Source of the DNA: Paenibacillus riograndensis SBR5
GTDB taxonomy: Bacteria > Bacillota > Bacilli > Paenibacillales > Paenibacillaceae
DNA: 64,000 bases
Direction of reading: 5' to 3'
Assembly (NCBI RefSeq): GCF_000981585.1
Contig: NZ_LN831776.1
Location: forward strand, 1,255,001 to 1,319,000
Below, piece by piece: positions 8,402 through 17,452 of this stretch. Within the stretch, counting starts at the first letter, position 1, and the number at the start of each line of letters is the position of its first letter. A program made the position numbers and the translations under genes. The notes beneath the pieces were generated by a model that did not search any database, was not told where the DNA came from, and was given only the letters and a program-made list of their open reading frames with translations.

Positions 8402-11400
8402 ATGAAACCGGTAGTAAGAGAACATATTCAACAGCTCGACGTATCGCTGGGCGGAGGAATCGTCAGCGACAAAATCAGAGTAGACACCATTGACAACCCG
8501 ATCCTCATTATCGGCCTGGGCGGCACGGGCATCGATGCCCTGCTGCGGCTGAAATACCAGATTAACCGCCGCTTTAAGCTGCCTGAAGATCCGTTGTCCA
8601 AGAAGAAGCGGGATAAGCCGGACAACGTGGAGTTCCTGGCGTTTGAGACCAATGAGCAGGACCGCGGCAAAAAATACAAGGGCATCGGCCTCGACCCGCA
8701 GAATGAATTCGTGCTGCTGGCCAATGCCGAGATCGGCGGACTTCTGCAGAACCGCAGCATTCTTGAACCGTACATTACAGACTGGCTGTCGCCGGAGCTG
8801 AGCATAACCGATGGCATGAACGGGGCTGCCGGGGTGCGCCAGGCCGGACGGCTGCTGCTGTTCACGAAGATCAATCAGGTTGTGTCGGCGATCGACAAGA
8901 AGATTAAGACCCTTTCTGTAGGCACCAGCAAAAAGCTGATGGTATTCCTGCTTACCGGCTTGTCCGGGGGAACGGGCAGCGGTTCGTTTCTGGATATCGC
9001 TTATATCGTGCGCGGAATTATTGAACGCGACTACGGCTCTGCAGGCATCGACCGTGTGAATACGCTCGGCTATTTGTTCACGCCGGATGTGAACCTGTCG
9101 AACAAAAGCCTCAGCGAGCATACCCGTGAATATATCCGCAAGAACGGCTATGCAGCGCTCAAGGAACTGGATTACTGGATGAACGTCGACAGCCGGGGCG
9201 AGCGGTTCCGCCAGCAGTACGGCAATATTTTGACGGTGAATTCACCGCTGCCTCCGTTCAACCTGTGCCATCTGATCTCTGCGACCAATACCGAAGGCAA
9301 GCTGCTGGAGAACGCCTATGACTACTGCATGAATGTAACGGCGGAGAATATTACGAACTTCATGGCCAGCGAGGAAAAGCAGTCGGGCGAGGAATTCGCG
9401 ATCCACGACTATATCAGCAACATCCGTACGAACATTGCGCAGATGAACAAGACGTATCCTGCCAATTATGAATACAACATTATCGGGGCTTCTTCTGCGG
9501 TGCTGCCGATTGAGGAAATGACGACATATCTGGCATTCCGCCTGTTCGACAAGATGGACAAAATGTTCCAGCAGGCACCAGGGCAGGAGGATGTGGAAAA
9601 GCTCGCGCGCAAGCTGGGCATCGATCTCGACAGCATGATCAAAACCTTCGAGTCCCGTGTCCCGGAGCCGCTGCCCGGCTATGAGAACAGCGAGCGCCTG
9701 AACCACAGCAATGTCATCAAACACCAGGTGGTGGATATGGACACGGAGCTGGAGCAGAACTTTCTGGCCCGTGCCCGCGAGGAATATATCAAGTCCAAGA
9801 AGCAGCTCCCCGGAGAAATCACCGGACGTTTCGGAGAAGAACTGGAGCGTATCTTCCTGCATCCTGAGCAGGGTCCGTTCTATGTATCACGGCTGCTCTA
9901 TACCGAAAAAGGCTTCTGTATTCTGAAGCTGATCCAGTCCTATATCGAAGCGCTGCGCGAGAGCCTGCTGCGGCTGCCGCGTGATATCGAGACGGCGCAG
10001 GACAGTGCGCAGGAGAAGCTGGGCGATGCGCGGAGCGCTTTTGTCTCCAAGGAAAAGAAGAAAAACGCCTATATTGAAGCCAAAATCAATGAATACTGGC
10101 TGCACGCCGATGTGGAGCGCACCGAGCAGATGATTGAATTCTATGAAGATCTGTTTGAGCTGCTGAATGAAGAGAACAACCGGATTTATGGGGTGTTTAC
10201 CGAGATTCTCAGCGCGCTCAGCACGATCTTTGAGAAGAACGGCGATATCCTGATCAACGGTGAGGAGCAGGCCGACCACAAGGGCAACAAAACCTACTAT
10301 TGGAATATCGTCAATGTGCCGGACATTGCCTCAACCATCTCCAAGGTGATGGACCAGAAGGATGGCGACGATCTGATCCGCGACTTCACGCGGGAGATGC
10401 TGAAACATTCCGGGCGCTGGGTCAAGGAGCAGGAAATCGACATTGTGCGCTCCATCTCAGAATTCCTGAGCGATAAGTTCGGCGACCTGATTACCCGTTC
10501 CATGGAGGAATTCCTGGTAATGAAATACGGCCGCGAGGAGCCGCTGGATAAATTCGTGGAACGGATTATCGCCGGACGCCTGGATGAGGATGCCGTGCCG
10601 ATTTTTCACCTGAGCAACAGCTCCGGCAGTCTGCACTTCCCGTCCTGGGGGTTTGTCTCTGTGCCGGTCAAGGCGCCGGGCATCCTGAAGGGAATCCGCA
10701 ATTACCAGAACAACGCGCTGGGCAAATCGCAGTTTACCATCAAGGAGAGCCAGGTCAAAAACCGGATTTTCTGGCTGAATACGCGCAATGGGGTGCCGCT
10801 GTTCGTATATACGCCGCTGCGGGTGTACGAAGAGAATTATGAGCGGACCATCCTTGATAAGGAAGGAATCGGACGCCATCTGGTGATGACCGACAAGAAT
10901 AACTGGACGTATCTGCCTTCGCCGATTCCGGAAAAATCCTGGGGCGATACCTACGTCAACAACCGTGTCCGCGAGTACAATGCGAGAGTGCGGGCTGATT
11001 TTGCCAGAGCGCTGGAGAATGGGGTTATTGTCGAGAAAGGCCTCGACGAAAATACGAGCAGCCGTTTCTCGGTCATCCTCACCAAGCCGTTTGATGTGGA
11101 TAAAATGCTCAGCGGCTATGACCTGCAGCTTGGGAATTCGCGCCCAAATCTGGGTGAAGTGAAAAAAGCGGCTGACGAGCTGAAGTCGCTGCGCGCAAGC
11201 GGACTGGAACGTGAAGGGGCTAAGGACATTTTTGGCAGCATTAACAAAGAGATGGGGCAGGAAAATCTGATCCGTTCGCCGCAGCTGATCGCGCGGGTCC
11301 GCGAGGAATTGGCCAAATATGACGCCCTGGCAGCCAAAGCGGCTGAACTGGAAGGGCTGCTTCATCAATATCTTGACGAAGACAAGTGGATCGACCAGTT

Positions 11401-11791
11401 TATTGAGGCGCTGTACACCGATACCATCACCAAAAAAGGTGCGCTGTATGTCTATGACCGCGACGAGGACGAGGATGCTTGGGAGCCGTTCGCCAACTTA
11501 ATGAAGGAACGGAGCTATGTGGAGTACGCCGTCTACCGGCATTTCCGCGGGCTGGATGAGAAAAGCCGCAGTGTTCTGCTGCGCAAAGCAGCGCGCCGTG
11601 CCGGGGAAATGACAGCCGCCGAGGATGTCACCCCCCTGCTGTATAAGCTGGAAGGATTGTATGTCTCCTTCCTGGAAGCGCGCGACAGTCTGGAATACGA
11701 GCGGGTAGAACATGCGGACGGCGATGAAATGTACAGCTTCTATCAGAGCCTGACCGGCAAGCTTGGCAGCATCCGCAGAAAGCTGAAGTAA
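8402..11791 (+). CDS. tubulin-like GTPase-fold protein (Tubulin_2 type)
   Basis: An 1129-residue protein. The N-terminal half has the two hallmark loops of the tubulin/FtsZ nucleotide-binding fold: a glycine loop GLGGTG (residues 38-43) and the signature GGTGSG near residue 190 (LTGLSGGTGSGSFLDIAYIV). It matches the large bacterial 'tubulin-like' family rather than FtsZ, being about three times longer than FtsZ with a long charged helical C-terminal part. It presumably binds GTP and may assemble, but neither is shown. GGGGGAG precedes the ATG. It lies between the exported vWA gene (12-base gap) and the 811-residue gene (4-base gap), so the three are one operon. Confidence 0.8.
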   Translation: MKPVVREHIQQLDVSLGGGIVSDKIRVDTIDNPILIIGLGGTGIDALLRLKYQINRRFKLPEDPLSKKKRDKPDNVEFLAFETNEQDRGKKYKGIGLDPQNEFVLLANAEIGGLLQNRSILEPYITDWLSPELSITDGMNGAAGVRQAGRLLLFTKINQVVSAIDKKIKTLSVGTSKKLMVFLLTGLSGGTGSGSFLDIAYIVRGIIERDYGSAGIDRVNTLGYLFTPDVNLSNKSLSEHTREYIRKNGYAALKELDYWMNVDSRGERFRQQYGNILTVNSPLPPFNLCHLISATNTEGKLLENAYDYCMNVTAENITNFMASEEKQSGEEFAIHDYISNIRTNIAQMNKTYPANYEYNIIGASSAVLPIEEMTTYLAFRLFDKMDKMFQQAPGQEDVEKLARKLGIDLDSMIKTFESRVPEPLPGYENSERLNHSNVIKHQVVDMDTELEQNFLARAREEYIKSKKQLPGEITGRFGEELERIFLHPEQGPFYVSRLLYTEKGFCILKLIQSYIEALRESLLRLPRDIETAQDSAQEKLGDARSAFVSKEKKKNAYIEAKINEYWLHADVERTEQMIEFYEDLFELLNEENNRIYGVFTEILSALSTIFEKNGDILINGEEQADHKGNKTYYWNIVNVPDIASTISKVMDQKDGDDLIRDFTREMLKHSGRWVKEQEIDIVRSISEFLSDKFGDLITRSMEEFLVMKYGREEPLDKFVERIIAGRLDEDAVPIFHLSNSSGSLHFPSWGFVSVPVKAPGILKGIRNYQNNALGKSQFTIKESQVKNRIFWLNTRNGVPLFVYTPLRVYEENYERTILDKEGIGRHLVMTDKNNWTYLPSPIPEKSWGDTYVNNRVREYNARVRADFARALENGVIVEKGLDENTSSRFSVILTKPFDVDKMLSGYDLQLGNSRPNLGEVKKAADELKSLRASGLEREGAKDIFGSINKEMGQENLIRSPQLIARVREELAKYDALAAKAAELEGLLHQYLDEDKWIDQFIEALYTDTITKKGALYVYDRDEDEDAWEPFANLMKERSYVEYAVYRHFRGLDEKSRSVLLRKAARRAGEMTAAEDVTPLLYKLEGLYVSFLEARDSLEYERVEHADGDEMYSFYQSLTGKLGSIRRKLK

Positions 11792-11795
11792 GCCT

Positions 11796-14231
11796 ATGAT
11801 CAAAGCACAGGCATTAACCTATGCAGAACAATATGCGGCGCAGGAAGAAGCGCAGCGGAGCAAAGGGGACGGGCGCAGCAGCATCCATTATCCCGCTCTG
11901 TTCCTGTTCCTGGGCGACAAGGTGGCTTCGGCCATCGGTCCGGTGCTGGACGGCTGCGAGCGGAAATGGGACAATGCGGGCGGGATTATGGCGCTGCATG
12001 CCGCGTCCGCCGGATCAGAGCAGGCTGGCGATGGAAGCCAGCCACAGCCTGAGTACGCCGGCAGCAGGAACCGGGCGCAGGCCGAGGGCAGCAGAAGAGA
12101 GCGGGTCCTGGGGATGGCCTTGCCGGAAACGGCGGGCCGCGATCCCCGTACAGTCCGTCAGGACCTCTACCGCGAGTTCCACGAAGACAGCCGGTTTCTG
12201 TCCGGGATGAACCGCAGCCTGCGGCGTTTAAGCAACAGCATCGCGGATTATGGACGGCTGTACTCCTCTTTTGACGTTATCCATCTCTCCATCATTACGC
12301 GGGTCGATGACCCGCTTAATGTGCTGCTGCCGGAGGTTGCCCTGCTGGCCCGGGCCGTTCTCAGCCAGTCGTTCAAGTCGGTGCAGACCGACCTGTATGT
12401 GCTGATCAATGAGCGGGAGCAGGGGGACAACTTCGGTTACTCCAGCTCGGTTGGGCTGGCTTTTCTGCGTGAGCTGGACGGGATGCAGCAATCGGATTAC
12501 ACCCTCAGCGCTCCGCTGCTGGTCACGGAAGACGGGCTGTCCATCCCGGTGGCCCACGGGCCTTCTGCACTGTTTGATCTTGTCTATCTGCTCTCGGACA
12601 AAAACGAACGGGGCATGATGTCACCTCATGGCATGGACGACAACTATGAGATTATCGCCCACATCAGCCTGCTCAAGAACCGCGTCCGCCCGGCAACAGA
12701 TACGGCTACCGGACACGGCGGCTACAATAATATGACCTTCAAAAGCGGCATCCGGGGCAGCTCGGGCAGGCAGGGCTACGCATCCGCCGGCTTCTCGGCG
12801 GTGCGCCGGCCGAACCGGCAAATCGCCCTTGCGGTGCTGTATCATGCCTTTCATTATCTGGCTGCGAAGCTGCAGGAGGGCGGGGCGCTCAGCCTGCGCG
12901 AGCGGCAGGCGCTGCTTGGCCTGAGCACCGATTCCCTGCGTGAACGGGCCGCGGCGCTGCTGCCGGATGAAGCGGGGCTTGAAGAGATGACCGGGCTGAT
13001 GAGCCACGGCCGGCCCTCCTACAGCGAGCTGAAGCCGCTGTCGCTGCGCGAAGCCGAAACGCTGCTGTTCGGAGACGGCGGGCAGGCCTATTTCCGCAGC
13101 AATTTTGCGGAGGTGTCCGCCAGAAGGGTGGCGGACACCGACCCTGCCCGCGAGTGGGCCGCTGTGCTGGCGGCCCAGGAGAAGGCGGTTCCGCCGCTGA
13201 CGTTCTACCAGCTGGCGGAATGGACCGCCGAGCAGCCTGGCGGCGGCAGTGTGCTGCATGCGCTGCGCCAGCATATGGCCGGGCTGCGCGCGGCGATTGC
13301 CTCCGCGCAGGAGGAGCTGGAGCAGCTCTACGCGGAGAGCGTGGAGCGCCAGCCGTTCCAGCGCGTGCCGCTGCTGGACAAACGGACCGTGCGCAATTTC
13401 ATTCATTATTTATTTGCGCAGGTGTACAGCAGAAAATATGAGCTGCTGCGCATGGAGAGCGAGCTTGCGCTGTGTCTGCGCTACGACGCGGCGCTGGAGC
13501 AGCTGCACGCGGAGAGCAAAGCCAAGGTGCAGACCATGGAAGCGCTGGAGGAGGAACTGCACAGTCTGGCGCTTGCCAGCATCGGACGTACCAGCGAGAC
13601 GGTGGACCAGAACATTATGGAGTATTACCGGAACGTCGCGGAAGAGGTTATGCGTGATATTGAAGCGCGGCGCGGCCCGGGCATCTTCTTCAGCGACCGG
13701 TTCCTGGGGAGCGTCTCAGAGCTGCTCCGCCAGGGAGGCGCTGTGGTAGCTGAACGGCTGATTGAGCTGTGCCGCCGGGAGTTGCTGGCGGCCGAGGCGT
13801 TCGCGCTGCCTTTCGAGGAAGAGCTGCTGCGGCGCGCCAATGTTGCGGCCGCTTACGACAACCGCGAAATTGTCTCGCGGGAGGAGCTGTTCAAGCGGCT
13901 CTACCGCAGCCTGGAGGACGAAGCCTGCATCAACGTCCGCCTCTTCGAATACACGCAGGAGCACCGCCATGAGGAGAAATATTTCTTCGGCGACAGCAGC
14001 TCCGAATTCCTGCGTTATGCCTTTGGTGCCGATGAGACGACACGCATCTACCGCCTCGGCTTCGTACATGAGCAGCGCAGAAGCGGCATTGAGAAGCTGA
14101 ACCTGATGGGCGGCTTCCATCTGGAGGATCTGCTCTACTACCGCAACGGCAAGGTCTACTATGAGACCTACGCCACCAGCGGCTACCGGCTGCACGGCAT
14201 CGCCGAGGAACAGCTGCCGGAGCTGCGGTAG
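11796..14231 (+). CDS. 811-residue helical protein paired with the tubulin-like protein
   Basis: The family is not recognised by name. It follows the tubulin-like gene by 4 bases and has only a weak ribosome site, so translational coupling is likely. The first 300 residues contain alternating strands and helices (FDVIHLSIITRVDDPLNVLLPEVALLAR, LYVLINEREQGDNFGYSS). A helical, charged region follows with probable coiled coil around residues 490-640 (AIASAQEELEQLYAESVERQ, QLHAESKAKVQTMEALEEEL). No signal peptide or membrane segment is seen, so it is cytoplasmic. Residues 70-110 are a low-complexity insert rich in Gly, Ser and Arg. A role as adaptor or regulator of the tubulin-like protein is inferred from position only. 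Confidence 0.6.
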   Translation: MIKAQALTYAEQYAAQEEAQRSKGDGRSSIHYPALFLFLGDKVASAIGPVLDGCERKWDNAGGIMALHAASAGSEQAGDGSQPQPEYAGSRNRAQAEGSRRERVLGMALPETAGRDPRTVRQDLYREFHEDSRFLSGMNRSLRRLSNSIADYGRLYSSFDVIHLSIITRVDDPLNVLLPEVALLARAVLSQSFKSVQTDLYVLINEREQGDNFGYSSSVGLAFLRELDGMQQSDYTLSAPLLVTEDGLSIPVAHGPSALFDLVYLLSDKNERGMMSPHGMDDNYEIIAHISLLKNRVRPATDTATGHGGYNNMTFKSGIRGSSGRQGYASAGFSAVRRPNRQIALAVLYHAFHYLAAKLQEGGALSLRERQALLGLSTDSLRERAAALLPDEAGLEEMTGLMSHGRPSYSELKPLSLREAETLLFGDGGQAYFRSNFAEVSARRVADTDPAREWAAVLAAQEKAVPPLTFYQLAEWTAEQPGGGSVLHALRQHMAGLRAAIASAQEELEQLYAESVERQPFQRVPLLDKRTVRNFIHYLFAQVYSRKYELLRMESELALCLRYDAALEQLHAESKAKVQTMEALEEELHSLALASIGRTSETVDQNIMEYYRNVAEEVMRDIEARRGPGIFFSDRFLGSVSELLRQGGAVVAERLIELCRRELLAAEAFALPFEEELLRRANVAAAYDNREIVSREELFKRLYRSLEDEACINVRLFEYTQEHRHEEKYFFGDSSSEFLRYAFGADETTRIYRLGFVHEQRRSGIEKLNLMGGFHLEDLLYYRNGKVYYETYATSGYRLHGIAEEQLPELR

Positions 14232-14248
14232 AGGCGGCGGTATAAGGC

Positions 14249-14492
14249 ATTCTGCTGCAGAAAGTGCAGCAGAATGGCCGGAAATCCGCAGCCAGTGGGT
14301 ATTCTGTTGCAGAAAGTGCAGCAGAATGGCTGGAAATCCGCTGTGAGCGTGCATTCTGCTGCAGAAAGTGCAGCAGAATTCGAAGGATTCGCTTGAATGT
14401 GGCTTTTCTTGCATATTCTATTGCAGGAAATGCAATAGAATGGGAGTATAGCCTCTTTTGGAGCCATTCTGCTGCATTACATACACTAGAAT
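14249..14492. repeat. five hairpins with compensatory arm changes (family beta)
   Basis: Five 27-bp palindromes start at 14249, 14301, 14353, 14415 and 14466, giving centre distances of 52, 52, 62 and 51 bp. The common core is TGCAG-AAA-GTGCA with outer arms ATTCTGC / GCAGAAT. In the fourth copy both arms change together (ATTCTAT / ATAGAAT), keeping pairing. The array fills the gap between the 811-residue gene and the multi-pass vWA gene, within the plus-strand gene cluster. Confidence 0.75.
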
Positions 14493-14691
14493 GGCAGCTG
14501 CTTTTCTCCAAACTCTGCAGATTGCCTCATTTCGGACTTCTTCATTGTCAGCAGTGCAGCTGCCGGGAACCGAAAGACATATGGCATTAAGCAGACCGCT
14601 TTGTAACTGCGGTAAGGGAGTTCAAGCTGTCCTGCGCCATCGGAAATCATATGTGCTTAAATTTAGTTTTACCTCGAAAGGGTGGATAGCG

Positions 14692-15969
14692 ATGCAGCGT
14701 AAAATCAATCTGCTTTTGCTTCTCTTCAGCCTTCTCGGCGGCGGAGCGGCCTTTGTGCTAGGCGAGCTGCTGCTGGACCAAAGGCCGTACGATTTGCCGT
14801 CGATTGTGCTGGTCGGCATCTATTTTGCCATAGTGGCACTTGGGGTCGGCCTGGGCTGCCTGCTTGCGGAGATGATCTCGCCAAAACTGAATGGCTTGTC
14901 GTGGAAGCAGCGGTATCTGGGATTCTCGTGGAAGATGCTGCCTTTGACGCTGGTGCTGCTGTTCGCGGTTGGCTCCGTAATGGAGTTCGTGTATGAGCTG
15001 AACTTCGGCGGCGTGAAGCCGGTCAAAGATGTGGTCATGGTCATTGATGACTCCGGCAGCATGATGCAGAGCGATCCGGGCAACAGCCGCTATAAGGCAG
15101 CCGAATCACTGGTGCAGCGCATGGATGAAGACAACATGGTGGCTGTAGTTACGTTCAGTCAGGACGCCACGGTGGTTCAACCGCTGATCCCGCTGTCCAG
15201 CTCAGCCAACCGTGAGCAGGTGACGTCAGTTATTAACAGTCTGCAGACCACGGATGGCGGTACAAATATTAGCGGCGCGCTCACAGAAGCCATGGGCGTA
15301 ATTAACAGTGACAATCAGTCAGGGCGGGGAGCTATGGTAATCCTGCTGTCCGACGGCTTCAGCCAGTTTGACACCTCAAAAGAACTTACGGAGTACGTAA
15401 ACCGGGGGATTGCCGTAAATACGATTGGCCTGGCGCTGGATGATCCGTCGGGATCAGCGTTGCTTCAGGATATTGCCACCACAACCGGCGGGCAGTATTA
15501 TGATGTGACCAATGCAGATCTTCTCGGGGATGTGTTCCAGCAAATCTATGACCGGCTGGGCGACCGGACGCTGCTGACTGTGCGCAGTGATTACACGGCG
15601 GACAGCCCGTATTATGCCGGGGTACGGATTTTGGCGCTGCTGCTTGTGGGTACGGCTCTCGGGATCGGACTTGGCATTGTGTTTGACAACCGCCATTTGG
15701 CGCGGAGCTTTGGCGTCGGCGGTGCGGTTTCCGGTTTGTTCGCCGGACTGATTCTGGAGTTTGGCCTGGACGGCCATGCCTTCGGCGATGCTATGACCCG
15801 TTTGCTGGCTCTGCTTGTTCTGGCAGCAATCATTGCATTGTTCACGTTTGTGATCCCTTTTGGAGAAGGGCGGCTTTCCCGCAAAAGAGGACGAAGCGCC
15901 GATACGGCTGCTCCATCGTCGGCAGGCTTCCCGTCTCCGCGCAGAAACCGGGGCAGCAAAGGATTCTGA
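14692..15969 (+). CDS. multi-pass membrane vWA-domain protein
   Basis: A 425-residue protein with about three N-terminal membrane segments (LLLLLFSLLGGGAAFVLG; IVLVGIYFAIVALGVGLGCLL; PLTLVLLFAVGSVM). A vWA domain spans about 113-290 with a perfect metal-site motif DDSGS near residue 118 and VILLSDG later. Three more membrane segments end the protein before a basic tail (RLSRKRGRSAD). The ATG at 14692 has AAAGGGTGG upstream; the longer open frame begins inside the hairpin array and is rejected. It is the second vWA protein of the locus. With an even number of flanking segments and little signal-peptide character, sidedness cannot be decided firmly. Confidence 0.75.
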   Translation: MQRKINLLLLLFSLLGGGAAFVLGELLLDQRPYDLPSIVLVGIYFAIVALGVGLGCLLAEMISPKLNGLSWKQRYLGFSWKMLPLTLVLLFAVGSVMEFVYELNFGGVKPVKDVVMVIDDSGSMMQSDPGNSRYKAAESLVQRMDEDNMVAVVTFSQDATVVQPLIPLSSSANREQVTSVINSLQTTDGGTNISGALTEAMGVINSDNQSGRGAMVILLSDGFSQFDTSKELTEYVNRGIAVNTIGLALDDPSGSALLQDIATTTGGQYYDVTNADLLGDVFQQIYDRLGDRTLLTVRSDYTADSPYYAGVRILALLLVGTALGIGLGIVFDNRHLARSFGVGGAVSGLFAGLILEFGLDGHAFGDAMTRLLALLVLAAIIALFTFVIPFGEGRLSRKRGRSADTAAPSSAGFPSPRRNRGSKGF

Positions 15970-16049
15970 TATCGGATGGTCCAAAAAGAGAAAATGCCGA
16001 CCGGGCTCGAACACCCGCTTTGCTGCGCGATATGCGTACAGCGGTTCAT

Positions 16050-16112
16050 TAAATGAGATACTGTAAGAGATATTGAATGAGATGTTGAATGAGATGATGT
16101 AAGAGATAGAAA
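16050..16112 (+). repeat. short degenerate direct repeat of AATGAGAT units
   Basis: AATGAGATACTGTAAGAGAT is followed by repeats of TTGAATGAGATG and then by GATGTAAGAGATAG. The tract lies between the multi-pass vWA gene and the small beta-rich gene, about 35 bases before its ribosome site. It is probably replication slippage; no function is visible. Confidence 0.4.
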
Positions 16113-16144
16113 TGGTAAGACATATTTGAAGGGAGCCTACAGTC

Positions 16145-16780
16145 ATGAGGTACGCCGAGGTTGATTCCTCCACACCAGTCATTACGGAAGTGTCCTCCCG
16201 GGTGGAGGACAGGTTCTGTACGCTGCGGTGGCGCTGGCCGGACGGCGTGCAGGCGGTTTGCATTCATAAGGCACCTGCGGAGGCTGCGGACAGCGGAGAA
16301 CTGCCGCCCTCCGGTATGAAGCTCTACACCCGTGAGGAGTATAAGGCAAATAACGGATACCGTGACCGGTTGGATGACATCGGTCTGGTGGCGTACACCG
16401 TTTACGCCCGGCTTGCGGACGGTACAGACACTCTGCTGGTGCGCCAGCGGGACGGGGCGAACCGGACGCTGGTCAGCGCGGGCAAAGCGCGGATTTACTA
16501 TTCCATCCAGCAGAAAAAAAGCCTGTTCGGCAAGCAAAAAACAGTACATATGACGATTACGGCTGAAGTGCCGGTGTCGAAAGAGGTGCTGTGCTATGTC
16601 AAGAAACGGGGCGGCTTCCCTGCCTCCAAAGAAGACGGCGTACTGTTCCCGTTCGTCCAGGACTTTGCCGCCGGACGCAACATTCTGCCGCCGATAGAAA
16701 TCGGCAAGGAGGACGCTGTGCGCATCTTTTTTACGGATGGCCGCAAATATGGCATATTTTACGAGCTGGTGCCGGAGTGA
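16145..16780 (+). CDS. small beta-rich protein of the vWA/tubulin locus
   Basis: A 211-residue soluble protein of unknown function. Alternating strand patterns (DRFCTLRWRWPDGVQAVCIHK; IGLVAYTVYARLADGTDTLLV; RIYYSIQQKKSLFGKQKTVHMTITAEV) suggest two or more fibronectin-type-III-like or related beta-sandwich domains. No signal peptide or membrane segment is seen, so it is probably cytoplasmic despite the fold type. AAGGGAG lies about ten bases before the ATG. It sits between the multi-pass vWA gene and the GTPase. Its position suggests it is a component of the same system, perhaps an adaptor; that is inference. Confidence 0.55.
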   Translation: MRYAEVDSSTPVITEVSSRVEDRFCTLRWRWPDGVQAVCIHKAPAEAADSGELPPSGMKLYTREEYKANNGYRDRLDDIGLVAYTVYARLADGTDTLLVRQRDGANRTLVSAGKARIYYSIQQKKSLFGKQKTVHMTITAEVPVSKEVLCYVKKRGGFPASKEDGVLFPFVQDFAAGRNILPPIEIGKEDAVRIFFTDGRKYGIFYELVPE

Positions 16781-16840
16781 ACAGAGAACGCGGAAGCAAC
16801 GGTGACTGATGCATGTCTTTCAAGCAGGGGTCAACGGAGC

Positions 16841-17027
16841 TGTAACTGCATTTCGTACATGTAAAAGCTGCCTTTTCAGCGGAATCAAACGCTTAATTGT
16901 ACTTTGTACATCTATATTTTGGAAATCATCTCAATATGGCCTTTTTTCCTCTTTTTACCTGCATGAAATACAGTTAAACTAGCGGGGACAGGCAGGGGGG
17001 TTAATATAGCTGTACAAAGTGCAGTTA
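16841..17027. repeat. four-motif palindromic element, family beta
   Basis: Motifs TGCATTTCGTACA (centre about 16852), TGTACTTTGTACA (16904), TGCATGAAATACA (16966) and TGTACAAAGTGCA (17017). Spacing is about 52, 62 and 51 bp. The first two have a T-rich centre and the last two an A-rich centre, so the set is dyad-symmetric. It lies in the 670-base gap before the GTPase gene. Confidence 0.65.
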
Positions 17028-17128
17028 TAGCTAAGCAGCAGGCTGGATGCAGGAACTGAAGGTTTAACCGTCCGTTATGTGTTCAGCACAAATAGGAGTT
17101 AAAGGGAACCGGGGCAGTTGTGCTCACG

Positions 17129-17233
17129 CTATATAAGCTGAATTTGAGAATTGCAGCAGGCTGTACAGTGGATTTTCAGAAAACACAGAGTTTCCATCAG
17201 GCATCTAGCTAGATTCTTAAGTTCACTCTATAT
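17129..17233. repeat. short MITE-like element with CTATATA ends
   Basis: The left end CTATATAAGCTGAATTT faces the right end AAGTTCACTCTATAT, as in the 2879-3097 element but with only about 75 bp inside. No ORF. Confidence 0.4.
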
Positions 17234-17284
17234 CCGTGCGAGACAATGTTTCAAAAGCAGTTTTAACTGCAAAGATTCTCAAAA

Positions 17285-17437
17285 GAAGCGGAGGTTCCGC
17301 AAAACTTAAGCACATGCTTCCGAGGCGAGTTTTGTTCGAAGCGATTCTAGGGAGCAAGGCTCACAAAACTTAGCGTATGCTTCCGAAGCGAGTTTTGCTG
17401 CAAAGCCAGCCGGAGAAGCGGAGGTTCCGCAAAACTT
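17285..17437 (+). repeat. direct repeats running up to the GTPase ribosome site
   Basis: A 23-bp sequence beginning GAAGCGGAGGTTCCGC and ending AAAACTT occurs at 17285 and 17415. A second unit, GCTTCCGA(G/A)GCGAGTTTTG, occurs near 17316 and 17371. Parts are complementary (CAAAACT / AGTTTTG), so hairpins are possible. The last copy ends four bases before the AGGAGG of the GTPase gene. Confidence 0.6.
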
Positions 17438-17452
17438 TTAGGAGGACAAGAG

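Noticed and set aside
14458..14691. N-terminal extension of the multi-pass vWA protein
   Set aside because: The extension is translated hairpin-array sequence; ATG 14692 has the ribosome site and a membrane segment right after it.
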